DNA of 6,082 bases from an uncultured Lachnospiraceae bacterium. GTDB lineage: Bacteria > Bacillota > Clostridia > Lachnospirales > Lachnospiraceae. The position numbers and the translations under genes are program-made. The DNA is taken from NCBI GenBank assembly GCA_945836565.1, contig CAMALN010000106.1:1-6082 (forward strand), written 5' to 3'. Below the pieces are notes generated by a model. That model saw only the letters and a list, made by a program, of their open reading frames with translations. It searched no databases and was not told the origin of the DNA. Below, one piece after another: positions 1 to 5,873 of the stretch (its first letter is position 1; the number at the start of each line of letters is the position of its first letter).

Positions 1-11
1 GCGAATTTTCA

Positions 12-34
12 GCCGCGGGACCTGTCCCCATGGC
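12..34. repeat. Palindromic element, copy 1 (diverged)
   Basis: Imperfect inverted repeat with the same core (GGGACCTGTCCCC) as the copies at 127 and 311. It differs from them at two positions in the arms (GCCGC and ATGGC instead of GCCAC and GTGGC), so the arms pair less well. It sits upstream of the promoter at 73-101. The bases between it and that promoter are AT-rich and hold no gene. It appears to be a dispersed REP-like element; the family is not identified. Confidence 0.75.
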
Positions 35-72
35 GAAAACAATCCTTAAAAATAATTCACTACAGAAAAAGT

Positions 73-101
73 TTGATGTTATCTGTAAAATGTATTAAAA
101 T
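73..101 (+). promoter_or_regulatory. Probable sigma-A promoter of the choloylglycine hydrolase-like gene
   Basis: The -35 candidate TTGATG (73-78, 4 of 6 consensus bases) and the -10 candidate TAAAAT (96-101, 5 of 6) are separated by 17 bases in an AT-rich stretch. The predicted transcript starts near 108 and would carry palindrome copy 2 in its 5' leader, ahead of the ribosome binding site AAAGGAG (172-178). Confidence 0.55.
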
Positions 102-124
102 TACATAATAGAACATAATAAAAT

Positions 125-151
125 TAGCCACGGGACCTGTCCCCGTGGCTA
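125..151. repeat. Palindromic element, copy 2 (in the 5' leader)
   Basis: Ten-base arms TAGCCACGGG (125-134) and CCCGTGGCTA (142-151) flank a 7-base loop and would form a strong hairpin. The 26 bases 127-152 are identical to 311-336. Just downstream GTGGCTAA is partly repeated (153-160). It lies between the predicted transcription start and the Shine-Dalgarno site, so it would be in the mRNA leader. There is no T-run after it, so it does not look like a terminator. Confidence 0.85.
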
Positions 152-187
152 ACGTGGCTAATATCACCTATAAAGGAGAAAAATGAT

Positions 188-1180
188 ATGTGTACGGCAG
201 CGACATACAAGACCAAAGACTTCTACTTTGGAAGAACACTTGATTACGAATTCTCATACGGAGATGAGGTTGTAATAACACCAAGAAATTACAACTTGAC
301 ATACAGATTCGCCACGGGACCTGTCCCCGTGGCTAAAAATTACGCGATTATTGGGATGGCGTATGTTACGGATGACTATCCGTTGTATTATGATGCGATA
401 AATGAGGTGGGGCTCGGTATGGCAGGGCTTAACTTCGTGGGGAACGCGTATTATAGGGAGAAGGAGGAAGGACGCGACAATGTTGCGCAGTTCGAGTTTA
501 TTCCGTGGATACTAAGGCAGTGTGCGAGTGTTAAGGAAGCAAGAGAGAAGCTTGCGAATATTAACATCACTAATGAGCCTTACAGCGATAAGCTGCCACT
601 TGCGCAGCTACACTGGATAATTGCGGACAAGGATGAGGCGATTACGGTTGAGTCAACGAAGGATGGGATAAATGTATATGATAATCCGGTAGGGGTTCTT
701 ACGAACAATCCGCCATTTAAGGAGCAAATGTTTGCTCTGAATAATTATATGAGCCTTTCGCCAAAGGATCCTGTAAATAGCTTTAGCAGTAAGCTTGGAC
801 TTAGCAGATACAGCAGAGGAATGGGTGCAATTGGACTTCCGGGAGATTTGTCTTCACAGTCAAGATTTGTAAGGGTGGCATTTACGAAGATGAATTCGTT
901 GTCGGGAGATTCGGAGGAAGAGAGCGTAAGCCAGTTCTTTCACATATTAGGCTCTGTTGACCAGCAGAGAGGCTGCTGTAACGTTGGCGATGATAAATAC
1001 GAAATAACAATATATACCTCTTGCTGTAATACAGACAAAGGATTATACTACTATACGACGTATGATAATCATCAGATAACGGCTGTTGATATGCACAAGG
1101 AAGACCTTGACTCGGATAAACTAATAAGGTACTCCTTAATAAAAACCGAGCAAATCAACTACCAAAACCAGGCTCAATAA
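188..1180 (+). CDS. Choloylglycine hydrolase-family enzyme (bile salt hydrolase / penicillin V acylase type)
   Basis: This 330-residue Ntn hydrolase is close to the usual family length. It should cleave amide bonds, either glycine/taurine-conjugated bile salts or related amides; the substrate cannot be settled by eye. The start is fixed by chemistry: ATG is followed by TGT, giving the nucleophile Cys2, exposed when Met1 is removed. AAAGGAG (172-178) is 9 bases upstream. Expected active-site residues are present: Arg16 and Asp19 (GRTLDY), Asn82 (GLNF), Asn173 (VLTNNP) and Arg226 (SRFVRVAF). No signal peptide is seen, so it is probably cytoplasmic. Oddities: residues 42-49 (ATGPVPVA) are encoded entirely by a palindromic repeat, Ala and Gly codon choice in residues 51-173 differs sharply from the rest, and the last codons lie in a 27-bp direct repeat. 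The reading frame and catalytic set are intact, so it is probably active. It has its own promoter and seems separate from the polysaccharide operon. Confidence 0.93.
   Translation: MCTAATYKTKDFYFGRTLDYEFSYGDEVVITPRNYNLTYRFATGPVPVAKNYAIIGMAYVTDDYPLYYDAINEVGLGMAGLNFVGNAYYREKEEGRDNVAQFEFIPWILRQCASVKEAREKLANINITNEPYSDKLPLAQLHWIIADKDEAITVESTKDGINVYDNPVGVLTNNPPFKEQMFALNNYMSLSPKDPVNSFSSKLGLSRYSRGMGAIGLPGDLSSQSRFVRVAFTKMNSLSGDSEEESVSQFFHILGSVDQQRGCCNVGDDKYEITIYTSCCNTDKGLYYYTTYDNHQITAVDMHKEDLDSDKLIRYSLIKTEQINYQNQAQ
311..334. repeat. Palindromic element, copy 3 (inside the coding region)
   Basis: Identical to copy 2 over 26 bases (311-336 matches 127-152). Counted as 24 bases it is exactly eight codons and starts on a codon boundary (codon 42), reading A-T-G-P-V-P-V-A. 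It falls between the PRNYNL strand and the NYAIIGMA strand, where family members have a variable loop. This explains why the enzyme tolerates it. Confidence 0.85.
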
Positions 1181-1239
1181 ACACCCGTCCGGCGTAAGCC
1201 AACAACCATCCTCAACTACCAAAACCAGACTCAATAAAA
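1155..1239 (+). repeat. 27-bp direct repeat across the end of the hydrolase gene
   Basis: Bases 1155-1181 and 1212-1238 match at 26 of 27 positions (the difference is G1172 versus A1229), offset by 57 bases. The first copy encodes the final residues and stop codon of the hydrolase. The second is noncoding and still carries the same stop. The bases between the copies are not repeated, so this is not a simple tandem duplication. No convincing terminator is visible between 1181 and 1320. Confidence 0.75.
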
Positions 1240-1321
1240 TCTTCACAATCCGTCGAAATACAATGAAAAAACACCGCGGATGTCTATTGTTGTCAGAATT
1301 TGTGCATAATATACATTTTAA

Positions 1322-1350
1322 TTGACTGAATACCCAAAAATACGTAGATT
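1322..1350 (+). promoter_or_regulatory. Probable promoter of the polysaccharide operon
   Basis: TTGACT (1322-1327, 5 of 6 of the -35 consensus) and TAGATT (1345-1350, 4 of 6 of the -10 consensus) are separated by 17 bases. The predicted transcript begins near 1357, about 60 bases before the chosen start of the first operon gene. No better candidate is seen in the 208-base gap. Confidence 0.5.
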
Positions 1351-1385
1351 TTATCATTTACACGTTAGTATATGTTTGATAAAAT
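1348..1385. promoter_or_regulatory. Inverted repeat at the operon promoter, possible operator
   Basis: ATTTTATCA (1348-1356) and TGATAAAAT (1377-1385) are perfect 9-base complements separated by 20 bases. The left arm overlaps the -10 candidate and the predicted transcription start. AT-rich arms and a 20-base loop make a weak RNA hairpin but a plausible DNA site for a dimeric regulator. No regulator gene is in the window. Confidence 0.3.
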
Positions 1386-1405
1386 TAAATGATACTAGTG
1401 GGAGA

Positions 1406-1412
1406 AGAGGTG
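1406..1412 (+). promoter_or_regulatory. Ribosome binding site that sets the phosphatase start
   Basis: AGAGGTG lies 6 bases before ATG 1419. The upstream in-frame ATG at 1389 has no comparable site, only AT-rich sequence, so 1419 is preferred. Confidence 0.7.
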
Positions 1413-1418
1413 AAGCAA

Positions 1419-2120
1419 ATGTCAGTGTTTGATTTCCATTCACATATCCTGCCGGGAATTGATGATGGTAGTAGAAATATTGAGACATCAATCAACATGA
1501 TTAATAAGCTGAAAGAATCCGGTGTTGAAATAATAGTTGCAACGCCTCATTTTTATGCTGATAAAGACAGAGTAGATACATTTGTAAATAACCGTGAGGT
1601 TGCATATGAGGACCTGATGGAGATATATGACAACGACATGCCGAAGCTGCTCCTCGGTGCAGAGGTTGCATTCTTTAAAGGCATATCAAAGGCTGAGAAA
1701 CTTAGTCAGCTTCTTATAGAGGGTACGAATGCAATGCTCTTAGAGCTTCCATTTACCAAATGGGATGAGAGTGTAATTAACGAACTCGAATATCTTATAC
1801 ATCAAAGAAAGATTACAATCATTTTAGCCCACCTTGAACGATATATGGGTATTTTGTGGAATAAGCCATATATAAAGAAAATATTTGAGATGCCTGTATA
1901 TATACAGATAAATGCAGAGAGCCTTATCGATGCAAAACGCAGAAACAGTGTTCTGAAGCTCTTTAAGAAAGGACAGGCACATTTGCTAGGCAGCGACTGC
2001 CATGGAATGCATCACAGAGCGCCGAACCTGCGCGAAGGAAGAGATATAATAGAAGACAAGCTGGGAAGAGAATATCTTGATAAGATTGACAAGCTTGGAG
2101 CAAGTATACTTGGCGTATAA
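1419..2120 (+). CDS. cpsB: CpsB/YwqE-type tyrosine-protein phosphatase (PHP domain)
   Basis: This 233-residue cytoplasmic protein of the PHP metal-dependent superfamily matches the usual CpsB length. Family members remove phosphate from the tyrosine cluster of CpsD-type kinases and so help set polysaccharide output. Visible metal-site motifs, numbered from the chosen start, are DFHSHILPGIDDG (His7, His9), TPHF (His44), LGAEVAF (Glu82), LAHLERY (His138) and GSDCHG (Asp193, His195). The order and spacing fit CpsB. The start at 1419 is chosen because AGAGGTG is 6 bases upstream and the PHP motif begins almost at once, as in homologues; starting at 1389 would add ten residues (MILVGEEVKQ). It is the first gene of the operon, and its substrate kinase is encoded at 4172-4954. 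Confidence 0.93.
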   Translation: MSVFDFHSHILPGIDDGSRNIETSINMINKLKESGVEIIVATPHFYADKDRVDTFVNNREVAYEDLMEIYDNDMPKLLLGAEVAFFKGISKAEKLSQLLIEGTNAMLLELPFTKWDESVINELEYLIHQRKITIILAHLERYMGILWNKPYIKKIFEMPVYIQINAESLIDAKRRNSVLKLFKKGQAHLLGSDCHGMHHRAPNLREGRDIIEDKLGREYLDKIDKLGASILGV

Positions 2121-2179
2121 TGGGCCACAACCCAACCGGGCCAAGACCGTTATAGCCGGTATCATAACAGGAGGATAAC

Positions 2180-2317
2180 ATGTCGAAGAAAATTGCAATA
2201 GCACTTAGCATATTATTGTTTATTATATTATGTGTTCTAATCGTATGCGAGAAGAAATGGCCTGAAGCAGGCTCAGAATTACTTCGTGGCATGACAGAGC
2301 AGGTAACCATGGTTTAA
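2180..2317 (+). CDS. Small single-pass membrane protein, unknown function (45 aa)
   Basis: The protein is not recognised. ATG 2180 has a textbook AGGAGG (2169-2174) 5 bases upstream. The frame runs 45 codons to TAA at 2315-2317, starting MSKKIAIALS and ending EQVTMV. A basic N-terminus (SKK) precedes a hydrophobic stretch at about residues 5-23, followed by a polar tail of about 22 residues containing EKKWPEAG. This predicts one membrane helix with the N-terminus inside; there is no lipobox. It lies between the phosphatase (59-base gap) and the LCP gene (25-base gap), which favours translation as part of the operon. It might be a small regulator or partner of the membrane machinery, but that is only inferred from position. 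A weakly cleaved signal peptide is an alternative. Confidence 0.65.
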   Translation: MSKKIAIALSILLFIILCVLIVCEKKWPEAGSELLRGMTEQVTMV

Positions 2318-2342
2318 CACCTGCACTAAAGAGGTATGACTT

Positions 2343-3353
2343 ATGTCAAAGAGACAATTAACAAGGTCAGAAAGAAATAAAATAATACTTAAGATAGGAA
2401 TTGCAGCGGGTGTACTTATCATAATAATGGTATTTATTCTTGTTGCACTTATGCCGACTTACACGCCAAAGACTGAGAGAACCTCAGGCAGTGTGACGCC
2501 CGAGGGTATTATAGAAGTGGACGGCGTGAAATATGTTCCGAAGAAGAATATTGAAACGTACCTGTTCATGGGTATAGATAACCCCGGCAAAGTAGAAAAG
2601 GTAGAAGACTACGGCGGAGCAGGAAGATGTGATTATGTGATGCTTGTAGTAAGGGACCTTAGTACTGGCACCTACAAGACACTCAATATCAACAGAAATA
2701 TATTGATGGAGCAGGATTCCTTAGAACCTGACGGAACATATATCGGAACATCAACAGCAATACTCGCCCTTGCCCATGAGAATGGCGACGGCATGGAGAT
2801 AAGCTGTGAGAATGTGGTAAAGACAGTATCGAATTTCCTTGGAGGACAGAAGATTGACGGATACGCAGCCGTTAACATGGGTGCAATAACCATCATCAAT
2901 AATCTTGCAGGTGGCGTTACTGTAACAATAGAAGATGACTTCTCAAACATAAACCCATCGCTTGTTAAGGGCGAGACAATAACACTTACAGATGAACAGG
3001 CTTACGATTTTGTACATAGCAGATGGTACGTTGATGATGAGACAAATGAGTCACGAATGAGAAGACAGTCAGCATATATGGCAGACCTCAAGCTTAAGCT
3101 GAAGCAGAAATGCGAGGAGAATGCCAACTATCCCGTCACAATATACGACTCACTCGGTGAGTACATGGTGACAAATATAACCTCACAGAAGTTCAGCAAG
3201 CTCGCACTTCTTATGTTAAAAGATAAAGATGACGGTGAGCTTAATATAGAAGGGACAAGTGAGGTTGGCGATTTGGAATACGCAGAGATGACGGCAGATG
3301 AAGAAAGTGTAGAAGCGGCCATATTAGAGCTGTTTTATAGAAAGTACGAATAG
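2343..3353 (+). CDS. LytR-CpsA-Psr (LCP) family protein
   Basis: LCP proteins are membrane-anchored enzymes outside the cell that move lipid-linked polymers (capsule, teichoic acid) onto peptidoglycan. This 336-residue protein has a basic cytoplasmic N-terminus (about 1-14), one membrane helix (about 15-37), a linker, and an LCP domain from about residue 68 (NIETYLFMGID) to 255. Core features are Arg95/Asp97 (GRCDYVML), the strand before NINRNIL (117-121), the ALAHENGDG segment (142-150), VNMGAITIINNLAGGV, and the arginine motif ESRMRRQ (236-242). The position usually filled by Asp in the (P/N)RD motif is Asn119 here. AGAGG (2330-2334) is 8 bases before the ATG. The gene occupies the position of pneumococcal CpsA relatives. 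It probably attaches the polymer made by genes further downstream. The family call is firm, the catalytic competence less so. Confidence 0.9.
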   Translation: MSKRQLTRSERNKIILKIGIAAGVLIIIMVFILVALMPTYTPKTERTSGSVTPEGIIEVDGVKYVPKKNIETYLFMGIDNPGKVEKVEDYGGAGRCDYVMLVVRDLSTGTYKTLNINRNILMEQDSLEPDGTYIGTSTAILALAHENGDGMEISCENVVKTVSNFLGGQKIDGYAAVNMGAITIINNLAGGVTVTIEDDFSNINPSLVKGETITLTDEQAYDFVHSRWYVDDETNESRMRRQSAYMADLKLKLKQKCEENANYPVTIYDSLGEYMVTNITSQKFSKLALLMLKDKDDGELNIEGTSEVGDLEYAEMTADEESVEAAILELFYRKYE

Positions 3354-3362
3354 GAGAAGATT

Positions 3363-4172
3363 ATGGCTCAAGGAGATAATAAGGCAGTGGCAAATGCTAC
3401 AGCAAACCAGATGGACAATATAAGAGTAGTATCATTTAATAACGATAAAAAAGATGATGAGATAGATTTATTGGAGCTTATGTATGCGCTTATTGACAAG
3501 CTCCACTACATAGTACTTTGCTTCTTACTTGGAGCAGTAATATTCAACGCATACTCATACTTTATGATAGAGCCGACATACCAGTCGACAGCTAAGCTGT
3601 ATATAGTTTCAGCATCAGATGATTCAGTAGTAAACCTTGCTGACCTTAATATAGGTTCTTCACTTACATCAGATTATGAGGAGCTGATGCTCAGCTATCC
3701 GGTACTCGACCAGGTAATAGACAAGATGGATCTTAATATGAATTACAAAGGCCTTGCGCAGATGATTTCTATTTCAAATCCATCCGACACACGTGTCCTT
3801 AACATTACGGTAACAAGCACTGACCCTCAGCTGTCATGTGACATTGCAAATACATTTGCTGAGATATCAGCACAGTATCTTCCTGATACCATGAGCACAA
3901 GAGCACCTAATATAGCACAGGTTGCACGAGTTGCAGACCACAAGGCAGGTCCAAGCTACTTAAAATACACAATACTTGGCGGAATGCTCGGACTTCTTAT
4001 CTGTTGTATTATAATAATAATTGGTCACCTTATGGATGACACAATCCATTCCCCTGAGGATATGGAGAAATACTTTGGACTTGTTCCACTTACAACAATT
4101 CCGGAGAATGACAGATTCAGGGCAGATGATTCATATGCAAGATACGGCTACAGGAAAGGAAGGCATAAATAA
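3363..4172 (+). CDS. cpsC: Wzz/CpsC-type polysaccharide co-polymerase (tyrosine kinase activator)
   Basis: This 269-residue membrane protein controls chain length and, in Firmicutes, presents the cytoplasmic surface that activates the CpsD kinase. The layout fits: a cytoplasmic N-terminus of about 46 residues, helix 1 at about 49-69, an external Wzz domain (EPTYQSTAKLYIVS at 70-83, YPVLDQVID, RVLNITVTSTDPQLSCDIAN), helix 2 at about 202-222 (TILGGMLGLL followed by an Ile-rich run), and a cytoplasmic tail of about 47 residues ending ARYGYRKGRHK. The run before helix 2 (ADHKAGPSYLKY) carries only one proline, fewer than the Pro-rich motif of many Wzz proteins. It lacks the kinase domain, which is the separate next gene. 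AGGAGA (3352-3357) overlaps the stop codon of the LCP gene, so the two genes are probably translationally coupled. Confidence 0.92.
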   Translation: MAQGDNKAVANATANQMDNIRVVSFNNDKKDDEIDLLELMYALIDKLHYIVLCFLLGAVIFNAYSYFMIEPTYQSTAKLYIVSASDDSVVNLADLNIGSSLTSDYEELMLSYPVLDQVIDKMDLNMNYKGLAQMISISNPSDTRVLNITVTSTDPQLSCDIANTFAEISAQYLPDTMSTRAPNIAQVARVADHKAGPSYLKYTILGGMLGLLICCIIIIIGHLMDDTIHSPEDMEKYFGLVPLTTIPENDRFRADDSYARYGYRKGRHK

Positions 4173-4954
4173 TGAATAAGATAAATGTAGAATTTCAGGA
4201 TATGCCATATGCAATTGAAGAGGCAATGAACCGCCTTCGTGTTAATATCAAGTTCTGTGGCAAGAATACAAAGAAGATACTTATTACAAGCTCCATGCCT
4301 AATGAGGGCAAGAGTACAGTTGCAATTAATCTGTGGAAGATGCTTGCAGAGGCAGGATTTTCATCTGTACTTATTGACGTAGACCTTAGAAAATCAGTAC
4401 TTAAGAACAGACATCATATGAACTCTGACAGCGATATCAAGGACCTTGGATATTATTTGTCAGGTCAGGCAGAGTATGATGAAGTTATATGCGAGACAAA
4501 TATAAAAAATGCTTACATAGTACCATGTACTAATATATTAGAGAATCCGTCAGCACTTCTCGAGGATGCAAGATTCAAGGAGCTTCTCGATAAGCTGTCA
4601 GAGGAATACAGATATGTAATAATTGACTCGCCACCACTTGGAAGCGTATCAGACGCCGCACTTGTAGCATCTATGTGTGATGGCGCGATACTTGTAGTAA
4701 GAAGTGGTGAGACACCAAAGAGCCTTATCAGAAGCTCTATGCAGCAGATAGACAAATCAGGCTGCAAGCTTCTTGGCGTAGTACTCAACAGAGTAGCAAC
4801 AGCAGGCCATGCATATGGCAAGCGTTATGGCAGATATGGCAAATATGGCAAATACGGCAAATATTACAGCGACTATGGTTATGGCTATGAATATAAGGCT
4901 GAAGCTGCCGCGGCAGATAACAAGGCAATTAAAAAGGCTGGGAAAAAAGGATAA
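4172..4954 (+). CDS. cpsD: CpsD/Wze-type bacterial tyrosine (BY) kinase
   Basis: This 260-residue cytoplasmic ATPase fold phosphorylates tyrosines in its own tail and works with the CpsC co-polymerase to control polymer assembly. Motifs are Walker A SSMPNEGKST (40-49, catalytic Lys47), Walker A' VLIDVDLRKS (66-75), Walker B YVIIDSPPLG (148-157), and NRVATAG before the tail. The tail (about 215-241) has eleven tyrosines in a YGR/YGK pattern, followed by an Ala/Lys-rich end. N-terminal EEAMNRLRVNIKF (16-28) matches the oligomerisation region of BY kinases. ATG shares its first base with the last base of the cpsC stop (TAATG), and AGGAAGG (4157-4163) lies inside cpsC, so coupling is expected. 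The phosphatase at 1419-2120 is the likely antagonist. No terminator is evident after the stop. Confidence 0.95.
   Translation: MNKINVEFQDMPYAIEEAMNRLRVNIKFCGKNTKKILITSSMPNEGKSTVAINLWKMLAEAGFSSVLIDVDLRKSVLKNRHHMNSDSDIKDLGYYLSGQAEYDEVICETNIKNAYIVPCTNILENPSALLEDARFKELLDKLSEEYRYVIIDSPPLGSVSDAALVASMCDGAILVVRSGETPKSLIRSSMQQIDKSGCKLLGVVLNRVATAGHAYGKRYGRYGKYGKYGKYYSDYGYGYEYKAEAAAADNKAIKKAGKKG
4826..4861 (+). repeat. Tandem 9-bp repeat encoding the YGK tyrosine cluster
   Basis: Four consecutive 9-base units (TATGGCAGA, TATGGCAAA twice, TACGGCAAA) encode Y-G-R and then Y-G-K three times. They follow a related TATGGCAAGCGT. Each unit gives one phosphorylatable tyrosine, so a gain or loss of units by slippage keeps the frame and changes the tyrosine number. 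Confidence 0.8.
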
Positions 4955-5021
4955 TTCGGGATGCTTCGTGGCAAACATACCGTTTATCATATACACTATT
5001 AATTCTTTTTATGGATGTGGA

Positions 5022-5028
5022 AAGGAGG
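5022..5028 (+). promoter_or_regulatory. Strong ribosome binding site that sets the start of the secreted protein
   Basis: AAGGAGG lies 7 bases before GTG 5036 and 16 bases before ATG 5045. It falls inside the longer frame opened by ATG 5015, so that ATG cannot be the start served by this site. Confidence 0.75.
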
Positions 5029-5035
5029 AGATAGA

Positions 5036-5848
5036 GTGAAGACAATGAAAAAGGTTTTAGCTATTCTTTTCGTGCTTGCTGTTCTTGCACCTGCTACAGT
5101 TCTTGCTGCAACACCATCAGGTTCTAAGAAGAATATCGCTGAATCCGTTGTTACAACCACAGACTTAACTTATAACGGTACAGCTCAGACATCTAAGGTA
5201 GTAGTTAAGGATGGCACAAAGGTTCTTGTTGCAGGTACAGACTACAAAGTAACAGGCAACGTAAATACTAAGGCAGGTACATATACAGTAACAATTACAG
5301 GTATGGGTGCTTACCAGGGTACAACAACTAAGACATACAAGATTGCTGCTAAGTCAGCTGACGGTGTTAAGGTTACAACAGCTTCTAAGGTATATAACGG
5401 AAAGAAGCAGACTGCTAATGTAGTAGTTAAGGATGGTACTAAGGTTCTTGTTAAGGGCACTGATTATACATTATCAAGGTCATACCGTACAGGAGCAGGT
5501 ACTACAAAGATTACCGTAACATTCAAGGGTAACTATGCAGGAACTAAGAGCACAAGCTTTACTGTAAAGAAGGCAGCACAGAGCTACAAGCTTAGTGGTG
5601 TTAATTCTGTAAAGGCTTCAACAGTAAAGAAGGCTTCTAAGAAATACAGATTGCATGTAAAGGGTGTTAAGGCTAATGCTAAGGTTACATACAAGTCAAA
5701 CAGCAAGAAGATTACTGTAAGCTCAAAGGGTGTAATTACAGTTAAGAAGGGTACTAAGAAGGGTACTAAGGCTGTAATCACAGTTACTACAAAAGCTACA
5801 GCTAACTATAAGGCTACAACAAAGACAATAGTATTTACTGTTAAGTAA
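5036..5848 (+). CDS. Secreted lysine-rich Ig-like repeat protein (two MBG-like repeats plus Big2-like domain)
   Basis: This is a 270-residue exported protein of unknown role. Starting at GTG 5036 gives a basic signal peptide (KTMKK, hydrophobic core about 7-18, predicted cut after VLA at 24). The mature part has two YNG-type repeats, at about residues 41-104 and 112-179. Each contains VVVKDGTKVLV, GTDY and a closing GxYxGTxxxxxxI/V, 74 residues apart. A C-terminal Big2-like unit follows (about 184-270: VTYKSNSKKITVSSKGVITV). There are about 47 lysines against about 7 acidic residues and no cysteine. No LPXTG motif, lipobox, S-layer domain or catalytic motif is seen, so it may be soluble or held by charge. 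Codons lean to GCT, GTT and AAG, unlike the GCA-rich operon genes, which suggests high expression. It lies 81 bases after cpsD with no clear terminator between. It could be a wall or polysaccharide-binding protein; that is inferred from charge and position. Confidence 0.85.
   Translation: MKTMKKVLAILFVLAVLAPATVLAATPSGSKKNIAESVVTTTDLTYNGTAQTSKVVVKDGTKVLVAGTDYKVTGNVNTKAGTYTVTITGMGAYQGTTTKTYKIAAKSADGVKVTTASKVYNGKKQTANVVVKDGTKVLVKGTDYTLSRSYRTGAGTTKITVTFKGNYAGTKSTSFTVKKAAQSYKLSGVNSVKASTVKKASKKYRLHVKGVKANAKVTYKSNSKKITVSSKGVITVKKGTKKGTKAVITVTTKATANYKATTKTIVFTVK
5198..5451 (+). repeat. Internal repeat of the secreted protein gene, 222-bp period
   Basis: GTAGTAGTTAAGGATGG at 5198-5214 recurs exactly at 5420-5436, followed in both copies by a similar stretch ending AAGGTTCTTGTT. 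The offset of 222 bases is 74 codons, the distance between the two MBG-like domains. Near-identity here with divergence elsewhere fits an old domain duplication or local gene conversion. Confidence 0.75.
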
Positions 5849-5873
5849 TTGCAGACTTATAAATTAGTGGGTT

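Noticed and set aside
12..334. CRISPR-like array from three similar repeats
   Set aside because: Spacings are unequal (115 and 184 bases), one copy is inside a gene, and no cas genes are present. Dispersed palindromes explain it better.
1136..1357. Minus-strand frame of 73 codons
   Set aside because: It arises from the 27-bp direct repeat and AT-rich intergenic DNA, with no ribosome binding site and low-complexity Leu/Val content.
1389..1418. Earlier start ATG 1389 for the CpsB phosphatase
   Set aside because: It has no ribosome binding site. AGAGGTG directs ATG 1419, and the PHP motif starts right after that ATG.
2121..2179. Terminator or promoter between the phosphatase and the small membrane protein gene
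   Set aside because: Only short dyads (ACCG/CGGT, GTTAT/ATAAC) without a T-run, and no paired -35/-10 boxes, so read-through is assumed.
1963..2310. Minus-strand frames opposite the phosphatase end and the small membrane protein
   Set aside because: They are shadows of the plus-strand genes, Cys/Ser/Leu-rich, with no supporting signals.
5015..5035. Start at ATG 5015 for the secreted protein
   Set aside because: The frame there reads through the Shine-Dalgarno sequence itself (WKGGDR) and would place charged residues before the signal peptide. GTG 5036 is better served, with ATG 5045 as the second choice.
4809..5039. Plus-strand frame of 76 codons overlapping the kinase tail
   Set aside because: Its start is the 9-bp repeat read in another frame (MANMANTAN), and the kinase frame is clearly the real one.
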